From a virus, in the IMG/VR virus record IMGVR_UViG_3300032223_002784, positions 1-64,000 of that record: DNA of 64,000 bases, one strand, 5' to 3'. The position numbers and the translations under genes were made by a program. Position 1 is the stretch's first letter; each line of letters starts with the position of its first letter. Below, piece after piece: positions 55,220 through 64,000 of the stretch. A model generated the notes under the pieces. The model saw only the letters and a list, made by a program, of their open reading frames with translations, was not told the DNA's origin and did not search any database.

Positions 55220-58200
55220 TGCGGTACCGCCTTTACCTTTGTATGAGTAACAGTAGATCCATTTTTAGTGGTCTTTTTTTCATGAGTTGCAAGTGTCTTT
55301 AATAGTTTATCATGAACTGCTTTAGCGGTAGCTGCAGCATTAGCACCAGCCTGTACGTTTACATGTACAGTTGTAGAAGCTCCGCCAGCTGCTGGAGCAC
55401 CACTCAAAATTGGCATCTTTGCAACACTTAAAATTTTCTTATCTATAACTTTTACATTATTAGCAATTGCGTCAGTCAATGTTCCAAGTGCCTCTGAGAA
55501 GACATCTGTTCTGGCTTGAATTGTATCAATTTGTTCTTGTGCTTTTGCATCTTTAGTCCCAGCATTAAAATCTACTGTGGCTCCCGCTGCCTGCTGCTTA
55601 AGCATTGCAGCTTGCAAGAAGTTTCCAGATATGAGTGCTTCTTTTGCTTGATTTGCAAGATCTTGTCTTTGTTGATCATAATCAAATTGACGTTTCTTTT
55701 CAGCAGTTACTTTTTGCTCTGCTGCAAGTTGATCTTTAAGTCCTTTAAGAATTTTATTTTCAGCACCAACTCTTGCTTCCAAAATCTTTTTGACTTTCTT
55801 TTCTTCTGCAGTTCCTGCAAATGGAGCTGATGCTGCTGCAGATGCTGCTGCTGTTTTTGCGTCTGCTGCTGCTTTTGCTTTTGCGTCTGCTGCTGCTTGA
55901 GCTGCTGCTGCTTTTGCTGCATCTGAGTTGTATTTAGCAATTTGAGCAGCAAGGGTTGCCATTGCTTTTGGATCTTTAATTAATTTAGTTAAAGCTAATT
56001 TATCCAAATTCTTAATGAGTCCATCTGCTTCTGCAGTTGCAATCATCATGGATTTTCCAGTGTCCCCAACTACCGAATTAATTGTTGTAAATCTTTTAGC
56101 AAGATCTGTTTGTCCCATTTCATTAAGTTTTGCTGCAAGTAGTGTTCCAGATGTATATGCATCTAACCCACTTTTATCTAAGGCGTTCATTGATGCTATT
56201 AATGTCTTGGCAGTTGCATTTCCATCAATCATGCTTGTTCCTACTGTGCCAAATCCGTCAGCTAAATTCTTTTGTTCCTTATTTAAATCTTTATAGGTTT
56301 TTATAAAACCACGATTTATACTCCAAGAAGTGTTTGTAGCACCTGCTGCTGCAACTAGTTTACTCAACAATGTTTGTTGTGCAGTTCCAGCATCTTTTGT
56401 TGCGGGAATAATTTCTTTTAATGCTGCTTTAAGATACTGTGTTTTCCCAGCATATTGAAGCATTGCAGCAACCATCTTTTGAACACCTTTTGGATCCATG
56501 CCTGCTGCTACTTGTGCTGCAGCAAATTGCTTAATTGTTCCAACAACAGAGCCAACACTCTTATAGCCTTTAATTGCATCTGCAGTTTTCTTCATTGGAT
56601 CATCTTTTCCAAGTTTTCCAATTGCTTGTGATGCTGCTTGAATTTCAGTTAATGTTTTTTGAGATGTAATTCCAGCTTGCTTTATATCTTCTGTGAAATG
56701 AATTACTCTATCTGTAGGAGGCTTTAATGATCCCCCGAATGCGGTTATTGCTGCTGCACTTGCAGTAAATGATGCTTGTGCAATTGCTTGATGTTCTTTC
56801 TCGGCCTTCATTAATGCGCCAATACCACCCGTTACAAGGCCTAGTGCAGCTCCTGCTGCTGCTCCCCAAGGTCCGAACATCATTCCCATTCCAGCCATGC
56901 TAGAAACGCTGCTAGTAATATTAGAAATATTTGAGCCCTTTGGTAATTGGCTGGCAATCATTTGACCGCCCATCATTAATCCACCAGACAAGGCCATCTT
57001 TGACTGAATGCCAAGTTTTCCTTCTGGGGTCATTACTTTGCCCTTTATTTTTCCTAAAAGCCCAGTGTTTTGTGTAAACTTTCCATTTTCCATACTTGGG
57101 CCAAATGGTTCTTCTGTTGGTCCAACAGTTCCATAATTTTCAAATCCTGGAAGGGAAGTTTGAGAAACAGATTGGCTTGTTGAACGTACTTTAGGTGCAC
57201 CTTCTTTAATTCCCGTAACAACTCCATCAACTAAATTTGTCGCTGCACGTTTTGTTGCTTTTGAAGGAGATGCTGCTTCTGCTGCAATATTAATTTCAGA
57301 AACAACATTTTCTGCAGTTCTTTTTGCTACAATTTCTCCAGCATCTCTTGCGCCTTTACTTAAATTTGGACGACTCAATATTTCAGTCATGCTTTCTTCT
57401 CTTGGCCCATAAACATGTCCCATTTCCATGCCTGTAGCAGAAGTATTTGACCTTCTTTCAAATAATGCTCGTGCTGCTTGACCTAGACTAGAGAAGCCTC
57501 TTACATTTGTTGATTTAACATTTTGTATTGGCTTTCTTGCTTTTGAAGGAGTTGTCTCTGTTGGCCTATCCGTTGCAGTTTGAATAGATCCATAAACATC
57601 TGGATCTAATCCAAATACTTTTCTTATGACACCTTTATCAACATCCTTACTTATTAAATTTACTTCTTTTTCAACATCTTGACCCGCTTTTGTCCATGCC
57701 AATTTATATCTTTCATCTGCATCAGTAATATGCTTAAATGTATCATCATAATGCTTTTTAAGCTTATCGTTAAAATTCTTTACTATCCCAGAGTATTCTT
57801 CAGCTATTGGGTCAAAGCTTCCTGCTGCAACTTGAGTTTTTGAAGGTTTAATTCCTCTTGCTTCTCCAATTCTTAATGCTAAAGGACTTAGGATTTCTTC
57901 ATCCCTACCTGGGGCACCCGCACCTATTGAATTTTGGGCTCCTGATTGAAGTCTTACGGCATATTCTGGATACGTAGCAATTTTATCTCCAGATCTTCCA
58001 ATTCCCAGACCTTTAGCAAAACCTGGTAAATCTCCTTGAATCATAGCATTAATAAATGGTGCATATTTAGCTGCTTTATCCTTTGGAATAATTTTCTCAC
58101 CTGGAGTTAATAATGCAGGATAAGTATCTCCATTTCCTGTTCCAGGGACTGTTCCCCCAGAGGCAAAACCTGGAAGATGCATTTGAGTAATGATTCCTGC

Positions 58201-60129
58201 TTCTTTTGCAATTAATCCAACCTCTGTGCTTGCACCCATTGTAGATACAAGACCTTCCATACTAATAGTTAAATTCTTAATTGCTTGATTTAATAGATCA
58301 ACAGAATCAACATCATTCATTATTCCTTTACTAAATAAATCTGCAGCTTGTGTTGAAGCAATTACTTCTGGAGTAAACAATTGTTTTAATGTTGTTCCGC
58401 CCGTGATTAATTGTTTAAAGCTAAATACTGTCTTTATAATATATCCTAGGAAGTTAGCCATAAGACCAGTTAACATAATTACTGGTCCCGCCAAAGCTGT
58501 TCCAATTGCTGCAATTCCAAGGATTGATTTAATTGGGCCTGGAAGTCCAGCAAATGCTTTACTGATAGAGTTTGCAAAGCCCATTAATGCTGTGGCAATT
58601 TCAAGAATCTTTTGTCCTACTGGAATTAAATCAGCCTTAAATGTTTCCATAGCTCTTTGATATTTTCCAGTTACTGACTCTGTAGCAGTTTTCATTTCAG
58701 AGTTTGCTACACCAGCAAGCTGTGCACTATTTGCATTCATTAAATCAAAAGCAGTTTTAGTCTGGCTATTCGCAGCACCTAAGTTTGTAATAAGTGCTTG
58801 AATTCTTGCTTCTTGGAACTTACCAAAAAGCTTTTCAATTAATTGTGATTGAGCAAGTGGAGCAAGTCCTTTAAGTGCCTGTTGTAAAGACATAATCATC
58901 TTAACAGGATTGCCCTTGTTTTCTGTAGCAATAGATCCTACATCAATGTTAAATGCAGCAAATGCTTTCTTTGCTGCTACGGTTGGATTGATAAGTGATG
59001 CAATTGCAGATTTAATAGCGTTAGCAGATTGAGCTGCTGGAACTCCCGCTTCTTTCATGGCAACCATCATTACAGCAGTATCCTTGAATGAGCCTCCAAG
59101 TTGTTCAACAATTGGCCCAACTTTTGGTATACCTGCTGCTAAATCTTGTAAGCTTGTTGAGGTTTGGTTTTCTACGGCGTTTAAGAAATTTACAGCATCA
59201 GATAATTGATTTGTATTAAGCTTATAAACATTTTGCAAAGAAATAGTTGTATTCATAGCATCTTGAGTGCTTAATTCACCAAGCTTTGAAAGTCTCATAG
59301 CTTCTCTGGTCGCTGTTATAAGATCCACGCCAGTTTTACCTGTAGCAGCAAGGTCAGCTGCCATAGACGCTGTATCTTTTACTGCAATACCCATAGATGA
59401 TGCAAGTTCTTTTGCAAGACCGAGTGTCTGTTGTTTAATTGCATCAAGTGCTTGCTTTGAAGGCTGTTGTAAGCCTGTTCCATAAACTTTTTGAAGTCTT
59501 ACAATTTGATCATTTACATCTTTAAAAACACTTGCTGCTTGTTGACCAAATAGCATAAGTGGAACTGACATACCAACAGTTAGCTGACGACCAGCCCACT
59601 GAGTATTTTTACCCCAGTTAATTAAAGACTTAGAACCTTCTTGTACCGCTAAATTATAAATATTTTGTTCATTAGCTGCAATCTTTGTAGCATTTGTTAC
59701 TTCATTAATTCTTGTTGGAGTAAATACAGAATAGAATCCCTGTTTTGTAGGATCAGCAGTAATTACAGAATTTTGAAGCTTTGTTTGTTCTAATGCGAGA
59801 GCTTTAACGTTTGACATTGCAGTACCAGATTGCTGTCTGATAATACTATAATATTGTCCTAGTGATAGCTTTCCGTTCTGAAGTGCCTGCCCAAATTTTT
59901 CAGTTTCTGTTCTTAACTGGACAGTTTGTTGGGTAAACTGACCCGTTGAAAGCATTGTATTTTTAAATGCAGCTGATGCTGAATTTAAGTCTTTTGTTAA
60001 ACTAGTACCTAGTCCAACTCCAGCAACGCTTTTATTTAATGCGTCTACTTGTAGCTGAAGAGCCTTGATGCTTGAATTTATAGATGTAAAGTCGCCAAGT
60101 GCGACTATATTAAGTTCTACTCTTGCCAT
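55216..60129 (-). CDS. tail tape measure protein
   Basis: Sets tail length and forms the DNA channel. 1637 residues: N-terminal coiled coils, a TP901-type core (VNDQIVRLQKVYGTG, IPKVGPIVEQLGGSFKDTAV, SAIASLINPTVAAKKAFAAF), hydrophobic helices near 535-575 and 1000-1050, a Gly/Pro turn LPGFASGGTVPGTGNGDTYP, and an Ala/Lys-rich coiled end. At roughly 0.15 nm per residue the tail would be about 245 nm; this is inference. Confidence 0.93.
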   Translation of the reverse strand: MARVELNIVALGDFTSINSSIKALQLQVDALNKSVAGVGLGTSLTKDLNSASAAFKNTMLSTGQFTQQTVQLRTETEKFGQALQNGKLSLGQYYSIIRQQSGTAMSNVKALALEQTKLQNSVITADPTKQGFYSVFTPTRINEVTNATKIAANEQNIYNLAVQEGSKSLINWGKNTQWAGRQLTVGMSVPLMLFGQQAASVFKDVNDQIVRLQKVYGTGLQQPSKQALDAIKQQTLGLAKELASSMGIAVKDTASMAADLAATGKTGVDLITATREAMRLSKLGELSTQDAMNTTISLQNVYKLNTNQLSDAVNFLNAVENQTSTSLQDLAAGIPKVGPIVEQLGGSFKDTAVMMVAMKEAGVPAAQSANAIKSAIASLINPTVAAKKAFAAFNIDVGSIATENKGNPVKMIMSLQQALKGLAPLAQSQLIEKLFGKFQEARIQALITNLGAANSQTKTAFDLMNANSAQLAGVANSEMKTATESVTGKYQRAMETFKADLIPVGQKILEIATALMGFANSISKAFAGLPGPIKSILGIAAIGTALAGPVIMLTGLMANFLGYIIKTVFSFKQLITGGTTLKQLFTPEVIASTQAADLFSKGIMNDVDSVDLLNQAIKNLTISMEGLVSTMGASTEVGLIAKEAGIITQMHLPGFASGGTVPGTGNGDTYPALLTPGEKIIPKDKAAKYAPFINAMIQGDLPGFAKGLGIGRSGDKIATYPEYAVRLQSGAQNSIGAGAPGRDEEILSPLALRIGEARGIKPSKTQVAAGSFDPIAEEYSGIVKNFNDKLKKHYDDTFKHITDADERYKLAWTKAGQDVEKEVNLISKDVDKGVIRKVFGLDPDVYGSIQTATDRPTETTPSKARKPIQNVKSTNVRGFSSLGQAARALFERRSNTSATGMEMGHVYGPREESMTEILSRPNLSKGARDAGEIVAKRTAENVVSEINIAAEAASPSKATKRAATNLVDGVVTGIKEGAPKVRSTSQSVSQTSLPGFENYGTVGPTEEPFGPSMENGKFTQNTGLLGKIKGKVMTPEGKLGIQSKMALSGGLMMGGQMIASQLPKGSNISNITSSVSSMAGMGMMFGPWGAAAGAALGLVTGGIGALMKAEKEHQAIAQASFTASAAAITAFGGSLKPPTDRVIHFTEDIKQAGITSQKTLTEIQAASQAIGKLGKDDPMKKTADAIKGYKSVGSVVGTIKQFAAAQVAAGMDPKGVQKMVAAMLQYAGKTQYLKAALKEIIPATKDAGTAQQTLLSKLVAAAGATNTSWSINRGFIKTYKDLNKEQKNLADGFGTVGTSMIDGNATAKTLIASMNALDKSGLDAYTSGTLLAAKLNEMGQTDLAKRFTTINSVVGDTGKSMMIATAEADGLIKNLDKLALTKLIKDPKAMATLAAQIAKYNSDAAKAAAAQAAADAKAKAAADAKTAAASAAASAPFAGTAEEKKVKKILEARVGAENKILKGLKDQLAAEQKVTAEKKRQFDYDQQRQDLANQAKEALISGNFLQAAMLKQQAAGATVDFNAGTKDAKAQEQIDTIQARTDVFSEALGTLTDAIANNVKVIDKKILSVAKMPILSGAPAAGGASTTVHVNVQAGANAAATAKAVHDKLLKTLATHEKKTTKNGSTVTHTKVKAVPQ

Positions 60130-60132
60130 TCA

Positions 60133-60444
60133 TCACCCCTCCATTTGCATAAAGCCAAGTCCTTCATTAATTCCAAAGCCTTCACTTGATGCAACATTAC
60201 TACTCTTTAATTCTGTAATATCATTTGGCGTTTCATCTTCTTCAATGTCAACACCATTTACAGCAGCAGTAAATCTTTTGTCATCATTGTCTTTCTTTCT
60301 AAGTGCCTCTATAATTACTATAAGCTCTTCTAAAGAAAGACTGCTTTCTAATTCGTCAAAGTTTTTCCAATGACCAAGTAGAAATACTTCGGACTCCAAG
60401 GAGCGTAGGTCTAGTTCGTCCCAACTAGTGCCGCTCCCAGAAGG
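60133..60444 (-). CDS. tail assembly chaperone, frameshifted C-terminal part (GT)
   Basis: An open frame without ATG (only TTG at 60399) lies downstream of the chaperone in the -1 frame. Reading back, it is continuous (PSGSGTSWDELDLRSLESEV) to a CCCAAAC heptamer within the upstream gene. A -1 slip there gives a 204-residue G-T fusion, 101 residues from G and 103 from this frame. The T part is acidic and helical and ends GFGINEGLGFMQMEG. As in lambda it should bind the tape measure during assembly. Confidence 0.75.
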   Translation of the reverse strand, partial: PSGSGTSWDELDLRSLESEVFLLGHWKNFDELESSLSLEELIVIIEALRKKDNDDKRFTAAVNGVDIEEDETPNDITELKSSNVASSEGFGINEGLGFMQMEG

Positions 60445-60746
60445 TTTGGGTCTGTCAACTTCAAACCACCGCAGATTTCAAGAATCTTCATCATGGTAGG
60501 GACTTCAATAATTTCTTCAAACTTATCTTTATCTACAGATAGTTCAGGGCGTAGTGTTTCTAAGCAGACCATTGCTGCTTTGATAAAAATGTCCATAGCA
60601 ATATCTTCAGATGAGTTTTCCTCAAGATCCATTTCTCTAATTACAGTCATGAATTTTCTTAATTGCTTTATAGGTAGGGGTTTCAGAGTCAGTACTGACC
60701 CATCAACTAGTTCAATCTCTAATACATCATATATTGTCGTTGCCAA
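60411..60746 (-). CDS. tail assembly chaperone (G-like)
   Basis: 111 residues. MATTIYDVLEIELVDGSVLT then LPIKQLRKFMTVIREMDL, a helical middle and LKLTDPNLLGAALVGTN. It lies between tail tube and tape measure genes, where siphoviruses keep gpG. A slippery heptamer near its end lets part of the ribosomes read on into the next frame. The leader carries a TAACAAAAGGAG ribosome-binding motif. Confidence 0.8.
   Translation of the reverse strand: MATTIYDVLEIELVDGSVLTLKPLPIKQLRKFMTVIREMDLEENSSEDIAMDIFIKAAMVCLETLRPELSVDKDKFEEIIEVPTMMKILEICGGLKLTDPNLLGAALVGTN
60444..60450 (-). promoter_or_regulatory. -1 ribosomal frameshift site
   Basis: C CCA AAC in the zero frame of the chaperone gene is a canonical X-XXY-YYZ heptamer (CCCAAAC). 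A slip by one base joins the downstream phase exactly. The zero frame ends 33 bases later. Confidence 0.75.
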
Positions 60747-60807
60747 TTTATAGCTCCTTTTGTTAGTTAAATTATACCAATAAATTGAGCATATACAAAT
60801 TCAAAGA

Positions 60808-60828
60808 CCCCGCCTTTTATTGACGGGG
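60808..60828 (-). terminator. hairpin after the major tail gene
   Basis: CCCCGCC (60808-60814) pairs with GACGGGG (60822-60828) with one wobble; on the minus strand TCTTTGAATTTG follows. It should reduce read-through from the abundant tail tube transcript into the chaperones, which need less product. Confidence 0.65.
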
Positions 60829-60862
60829 CCCCTGAGTACAATATTAAATTGTTATTAAGTTT

Positions 60863-61654
60863 TTAGTAAGCACCGTATACACGGTCAATAACGACACCAT
60901 ATTCCATACCTGAGTATGCTGGATCGCTATCTGGTAAGCAACGGAAGTTCACTGGGAACACTGTTGCTGCATCACGCTTAAGCGCATGCATTGTTGTATC
61001 AATAGAAACAACACGACGTGCAACATATACACGCTCTTTTTGACGAGCAACTGAAGTAGTTGAACCTATACCTACTGTTACTCCTGCATCTGCTGTAGTT
61101 ACTGAAGCACCAATCTGTGCTGGAGCTTGTCCAACTGCAACTAGAGTGCGCTCTACTGGAGCATCTCCCAATGCACCTGCAGCCATTTTTAATGTTGCTG
61201 CTGGAGAATCTACTGATGTGTAAATAGTAGAATCGTTAGGAATCAAGGTTGTAACTGCTTGAACAGCGGTTCCAGATGAGTTTGTTCCATATACATAGTC
61301 AAGTTGACCCCATGAAAGTTGAAGATTCTCAAGAGTTGCCTCTGTAAGTTCTGTCTTAAGCATAACCTTTAGAGATTGCTTAAATAGACGAGCTGCGTCA
61401 AGAAGCTGATCTACTGCTACTTCGCCGTATGAAGGTTCGTAAGAAACTTCAAATCCTGTTGCTGTATATCCAACCTCACGGAATAGATTAGATGCAAGAA
61501 GACCTGAGCGAGCTGATGTTGTATTATTTGATCCGAACAATGTTGTTAGGTCAGATGCTTTTGTAGTTGGGCGTTGCTGATCGTTTGAGCTGTTTCCAAC
61601 GCTAACGAAAATAGATGCTGCACCAACAATAATATTTTTTGTATTTGTAGCCAT
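60863..61654 (-). CDS. major tail (tube) protein
   Basis: 263 residues beginning MATNTKNIIVGAASIFVSVG, then GFEVSYEPSYGEVAVDQLLD, TEATLENLQLSWGQLDYVYG, ERVYVARRVVSIDTTMHAL and a final YGVVIDRVYGAY. Position before the chaperones and tape measure and the tube-like beta pattern identify it. AAGGTGGTG before the ATG is a strong binding site, and a terminator follows, in keeping with high output. Confidence 0.8.
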   Translation of the reverse strand: MATNTKNIIVGAASIFVSVGNSSNDQQRPTTKASDLTTLFGSNNTTSARSGLLASNLFREVGYTATGFEVSYEPSYGEVAVDQLLDAARLFKQSLKVMLKTELTEATLENLQLSWGQLDYVYGTNSSGTAVQAVTTLIPNDSTIYTSVDSPAATLKMAAGALGDAPVERTLVAVGQAPAQIGASVTTADAGVTVGIGSTTSVARQKERVYVARRVVSIDTTMHALKRDAATVFPVNFRCLPDSDPAYSGMEYGVVIDRVYGAY

Positions 61655-61754
61655 TTTTTTTATTTCACCACCTTATTTATTTTTAGATTAAAAAAAAGAT
61701 GACATTTTACTTCCTCATAGAAAATCATATCATCAATGTCTAATAAATCAAAGT
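61655..61754 (-). other. leader of the major tail gene
   Basis: AT-rich, with TATTAGACATTGATGATATG and an A-rich run near the start codon; no open frame longer than a few codons. A promoter is not obvious. Confidence 0.3.
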
Positions 61755-62270
61755 TTAAGCATATCTTCCAGTAATTGGGTCTAGGTCTCTGACATAGGCA
61801 TATGAGATTGAAATATCTCCACTCATAAACCCGCCTTCATCTGTAAAAGATTGAACTGGGTCTGCAGAGTCTAGCCTAAAATACATAAACTTAAATGGGC
61901 TATTTGGGGTCAATTGAACATTTATATCCCCCGCTGATTGATCATATCTTCTGAATAGATCAACTAAAAAGTTGGTAATTGCTTGTATTTGAGCACCATT
62001 TCTTGAAATAATTTCAAGCATAATTACTTCCTCAGACATCCACCAGCTAACACCTGTTTGTTTTTGCTGAATATCATATGTGAAATATGGTTTTCCAGGC
62101 AATAGGTTGTTCATTTCTGGTATTTGCTGTGCTGGAAAAATTGGTATTAATGCATCTGTAAATCCATCTGCAAAATAATCACTTGCTTTAAAAAGTCCTG
62201 CATTTTGTAGTTCTAGCCATATTGCATTTATAACATCCCTAGAAGCTACTTTTGTGTAGTCTGGAGTCAT
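61755..62270 (-). CDS. tail terminator-like protein
   Basis: 171 residues: SRDVINAIWLELQNAGLFKA, FPAQQIPEMNNLLPGKPYFT, QIQAITNFLVDLFRRYDQSA and ISISYAYVRDLDPITG. The alpha-beta arrangement with late IxISY strand and gene order (just before the tail tube) match tail terminator/completion proteins. It overlaps the next gene by four bases. Confidence 0.6.
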   Translation of the reverse strand: MTPDYTKVASRDVINAIWLELQNAGLFKASDYFADGFTDALIPIFPAQQIPEMNNLLPGKPYFTYDIQQKQTGVSWWMSEEVIMLEIISRNGAQIQAITNFLVDLFRRYDQSAGDINVQLTPNSPFKFMYFRLDSADPVQSFTDEGGFMSGDISISYAYVRDLDPITGRYA

Positions 62271-62986
62271 GATATCACATCCATTCCGCCACTAATACTG
62301 TTGGCAATTTTTGCTACTGCTGTTTTTACTTGTGAAACTTTTTGTCCATTTGTGCTTAAAACTAATGATACATCATTTGCTATTTTTTCATATACTCCAG
62401 ATGAATCCATGATGGTGTTTCCATTCCTTACATACCAATCATACATAAATGATTCAAAAGATCCTTTTGTTTGAATACCGCCTGGATGAGCTATGTTGAT
62501 GGTAGTTCCAGGTCTGATGAATACCATTCCGTTTCCGCCCATAAATGCTAAAACTCTTCTTGCAGTAAAAGAAACCATGTTTCCTGATTCCATTACACTT
62601 GCTTTATCTTTAAAAATGCTTCTTCGTGAAACGATTTTTCCAGTTCTTCCTGGGGATAATAACTCAGGGTTAATTGGAACTGGCATTTTAGATGGAAGAA
62701 ATCTTGAAGATATAATTAGATCTCCACCAATTACGGACGAACGTTCTAAAACAAACAATCTTTTTGTTGAGTTTCCAATTGAGCCCCATTCATAAACATG
62801 GTGCATTTTCTTAGGATTTCTTCTAGCATAGTTGTCTGCTGCCTTCATAAATCTTTCACCAGTAATAGCAAATGTTGCTTTTCCAAGTTCTTCTAAAACT
62901 GATGGGGATGTTAAAGCTTTGACTCCCGCCAATTTATTTTGAACTTCTTCCATAAGTTGCTTAGTATCAATTTGAAGTTGGATCAT
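62267..62986 (-). CDS. HK97 gp10-like tail-completion protein
   Basis: 239 residues: MIQLQIDTKQLMEEVQNKLA helical start, KMHHVYEWGSIGNSTKRLF, then LSPGRTGKIVSRRSIFKDKA and a helical end. The size and place between connector and terminator genes fit the gp10-like or minor-head group. Overlaps the connector gene by 20 bases. Sequence similarity itself is weak. Confidence 0.5.
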   Translation of the reverse strand: MIQLQIDTKQLMEEVQNKLAGVKALTSPSVLEELGKATFAITGERFMKAADNYARRNPKKMHHVYEWGSIGNSTKRLFVLERSSVIGGDLIISSRFLPSKMPVPINPELLSPGRTGKIVSRRSIFKDKASVMESGNMVSFTARRVLAFMGGNGMVFIRPGTTINIAHPGGIQTKGSFESFMYDWYVRNGNTIMDSSGVYEKIANDVSLVLSTNGQKVSQVKTAVAKIANSISGGMDVIS

Positions 62987-63419
62987 TATCCTGCACCTGT
63001 ACTCTTAGCAAGGTAGACTCATAATAAGATATCTTGCCAAATGGGTCAAGAACTGCATGTGCTGCAGTAATTTCAAATATTGTATCTGGAGTATCAATTT
63101 GATCAGTTTCAATAAATACTTGTTTGCCATCGCTTGAACGAATATTTTCTATTCTCCAACGCTTTGAAAGTAACTCTAGACCTTTTAATTTAAGCTGAAC
63201 CTTTTCAGAATATTCTCCTTCTTGGCCTTTTCCAAAAATTTTATTGTCAGATCTTGACGAAGATCCACCAACTTTAATAGGTTCTATTTTGCAATTAATT
63301 GTCTTGTAATATACCCATTCTCTGACAATAGCACCAGTTGATGGGTCTTGGCGATTTTGTTGCTTATACACATCAGCCTTCATGTTCATGACAGAGGCTA
63401 TGAAGGATGAATTAAACAT
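62967..63419 (-). CDS. head-closure/head-tail joining protein
   Basis: 150 residues. MKADVYKQQNRQDPSTGAIV is the opening strand-turn seen in SPP1 gp16-like head completion proteins (x-V-x-x-x-x-R-x-x-P-x-T-G). The rest is beta-rich (KCKIEPIKVG-like; TLLRVQVQDN). It shares one base with the connector gene upstream. It should seal the neck between portal and tail. Confidence 0.65.
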   Translation of the reverse strand: MFNSSFIASVMNMKADVYKQQNRQDPSTGAIVREWVYYKTINCKIEPIKVGGSSSRSDNKIFGKGQEGEYSEKVQLKLKGLELLSKRWRIENIRSSDGKQVFIETDQIDTPDTIFEITAAHAVLDPFGKISYYESTLLRVQVQDNDPTSN

Positions 63420-64000
63420 TAGATTATCACGATATTCATATTGCGGTATTGATCAAGAATATTATCAACTGTAATATTCCCTGTGCCATTGAATGCACCT
63501 TTAGCCATTTCAAATGAAATTTCGCTAAGATCAACTTTTTGCAAATATTTATTTCTCCAATTATAATCATTTGAAAGAATATCTTGAATAAGCAGCATTG
63601 AAGCTAGCTTGATGTCTTCTGGAATATACTTATATCCTATTTGACCAGTAAAACTATATCTTGAGCCATCTCTGAAGCGTCCATAATAGAGCACAGTAGG
63701 GTCTATCTGGTTGTCATATCTTAAATCCCAACCTGGGTATGTGATTCTAATCTGCTTGCCTGTAGGGCTAACCTCAAGCGGGAAACCAAAAGTATTGTAG
63801 ATTGGAGATACTGTATTATCAATAATAAGAATATCGTTTTCATAAACTTTATCAATCGTCAATACTCTTTCAGTCATTTCACAAGCATCTGAGCCCATTC
63901 CTACAACTTCTTGTGAGCCATAGTATGTATAAAATTTAATGCCCGTATATCCATTAATAATTGTTCTTGCTACTTTTTCAGCACTGACAATATCTTTGGG
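63419..64000 (-). CDS. head-tail connector, 5' end beyond the window
   Basis: The frame is open to the right edge (PKDIVSAEKVARTIINGYTG at the truncated start), so an internal Met at 63898 is not the real beginning. At least 193 residues: a helical start, TERVLTIDKVYENDILIIDN, RFRDGSRYSFTGQIG, MLLIQDILSNDYNWRNKYL. The mainly helical end and place fit a gp6/gp15-like adaptor that binds under the portal. The portal and capsid should follow upstream. Confidence 0.65.
   Translation of the reverse strand, partial: PKDIVSAEKVARTIINGYTGIKFYTYYGSQEVVGMGSDACEMTERVLTIDKVYENDILIIDNTVSPIYNTFGFPLEVSPTGKQIRITYPGWDLRYDNQIDPTVLYYGRFRDGSRYSFTGQIGYKYIPEDIKLASMLLIQDILSNDYNWRNKYLQKVDLSEISFEMAKGAFNGTGNITVDNILDQYRNMNIVII

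Noticed and set aside
63419-63898. Complete connector gene starting at an internal Met
   Set aside because: The frame continues without a stop to the right edge of the window, so the gene is truncated.

Overview
The window is a 64 kb interior piece of an AT-rich tailed double-stranded DNA phage genome; both ends cut through genes. The host is probably a low-GC actinobacterium, and a planktonic freshwater lineage would fit. The evidence is a WhiB-family iron-sulfur regulator at 9968-10303, a small zinc protein of the DUF7455 type at 16179-16415, clean sigma70/sigma-A style promoters (several leaderless, as is common in actinobacteria), and an actinobacterial-looking secreted protein. No integrase, sheath, portal or capsid gene is visible. 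A major tail protein, a frameshifted tail chaperone pair and a 1637-residue tape measure without a sheath indicate a siphovirus with a long flexible tail. The head genes should lie just beyond the right edge.

Layout. Positions 1-976 hold the end of a rightward operon of tiny genes, closed by a hairpin terminator. Positions 977-1611 are a convergent, very AT-rich noncoding region with short repeats. Everything from 1612 to 64000 runs leftward. 1612-7226 is a tightly overlapped train of tiny membrane and zinc-binding proteins that also carries dUTPase, SSB and a DenV-type DNA glycosylase; many of these genes are shorter than 60 codons. 7291-8370 is a secreted protein with its own promoter and terminator. 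8467-10806 is an eight-gene overlapping operon with GroES, WhiB, thioredoxin and a proteasome/HslV-like peptidase. 10872-16824 holds a SLOG-type protein, low-complexity proteins, Dps, Hsp20, an HNH nuclease, six tRNAs (Arg, Trp, Gln, Gly, Met, Asn) and a structured noncoding RNA between two of them.

16861-19222 encodes the terminase pair. 19404-22072 carries a nucleotide-modification-like protein and a sugar module (epimerase, glycosyltransferase, methyltransferase). 22059-33372 is the replication and recombination block: RuvC-like resolvase, Cas4-like nuclease, RecA, DnaE polymerase, a gp32-like ssDNA-binding protein, DnaG primase and DnaB helicase. 33366-36168 holds HTH, zinc-ribbon, holin-like, phosphoesterase, HNH and coiled-coil proteins. 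36203-38177 contains two further glycosyltransferase-like genes. 38262-61654 is the tail module in reverse structural order: two giant fibronectin-like adhesins, a lectin-like fibre protein, hub, distal tail protein, tape measure, chaperones and tail tube. 61755-64000 holds tail-completion and head-tail connector genes.

How it works together. The phage brings its own polymerase, primase, helicase, recombinase and nucleotide hygiene. The GroES/WhiB/thioredoxin/peptidase operon, with Dps and Hsp20 close by, looks designed to control protein folding, redox state and possibly sigma-A-dependent transcription of the infected cell. At least eleven promoters share the form TTGACA-like, 18-base spacer, TANAAT or TAGACT; one more has a 17-base spacer. 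All are on the minus strand.
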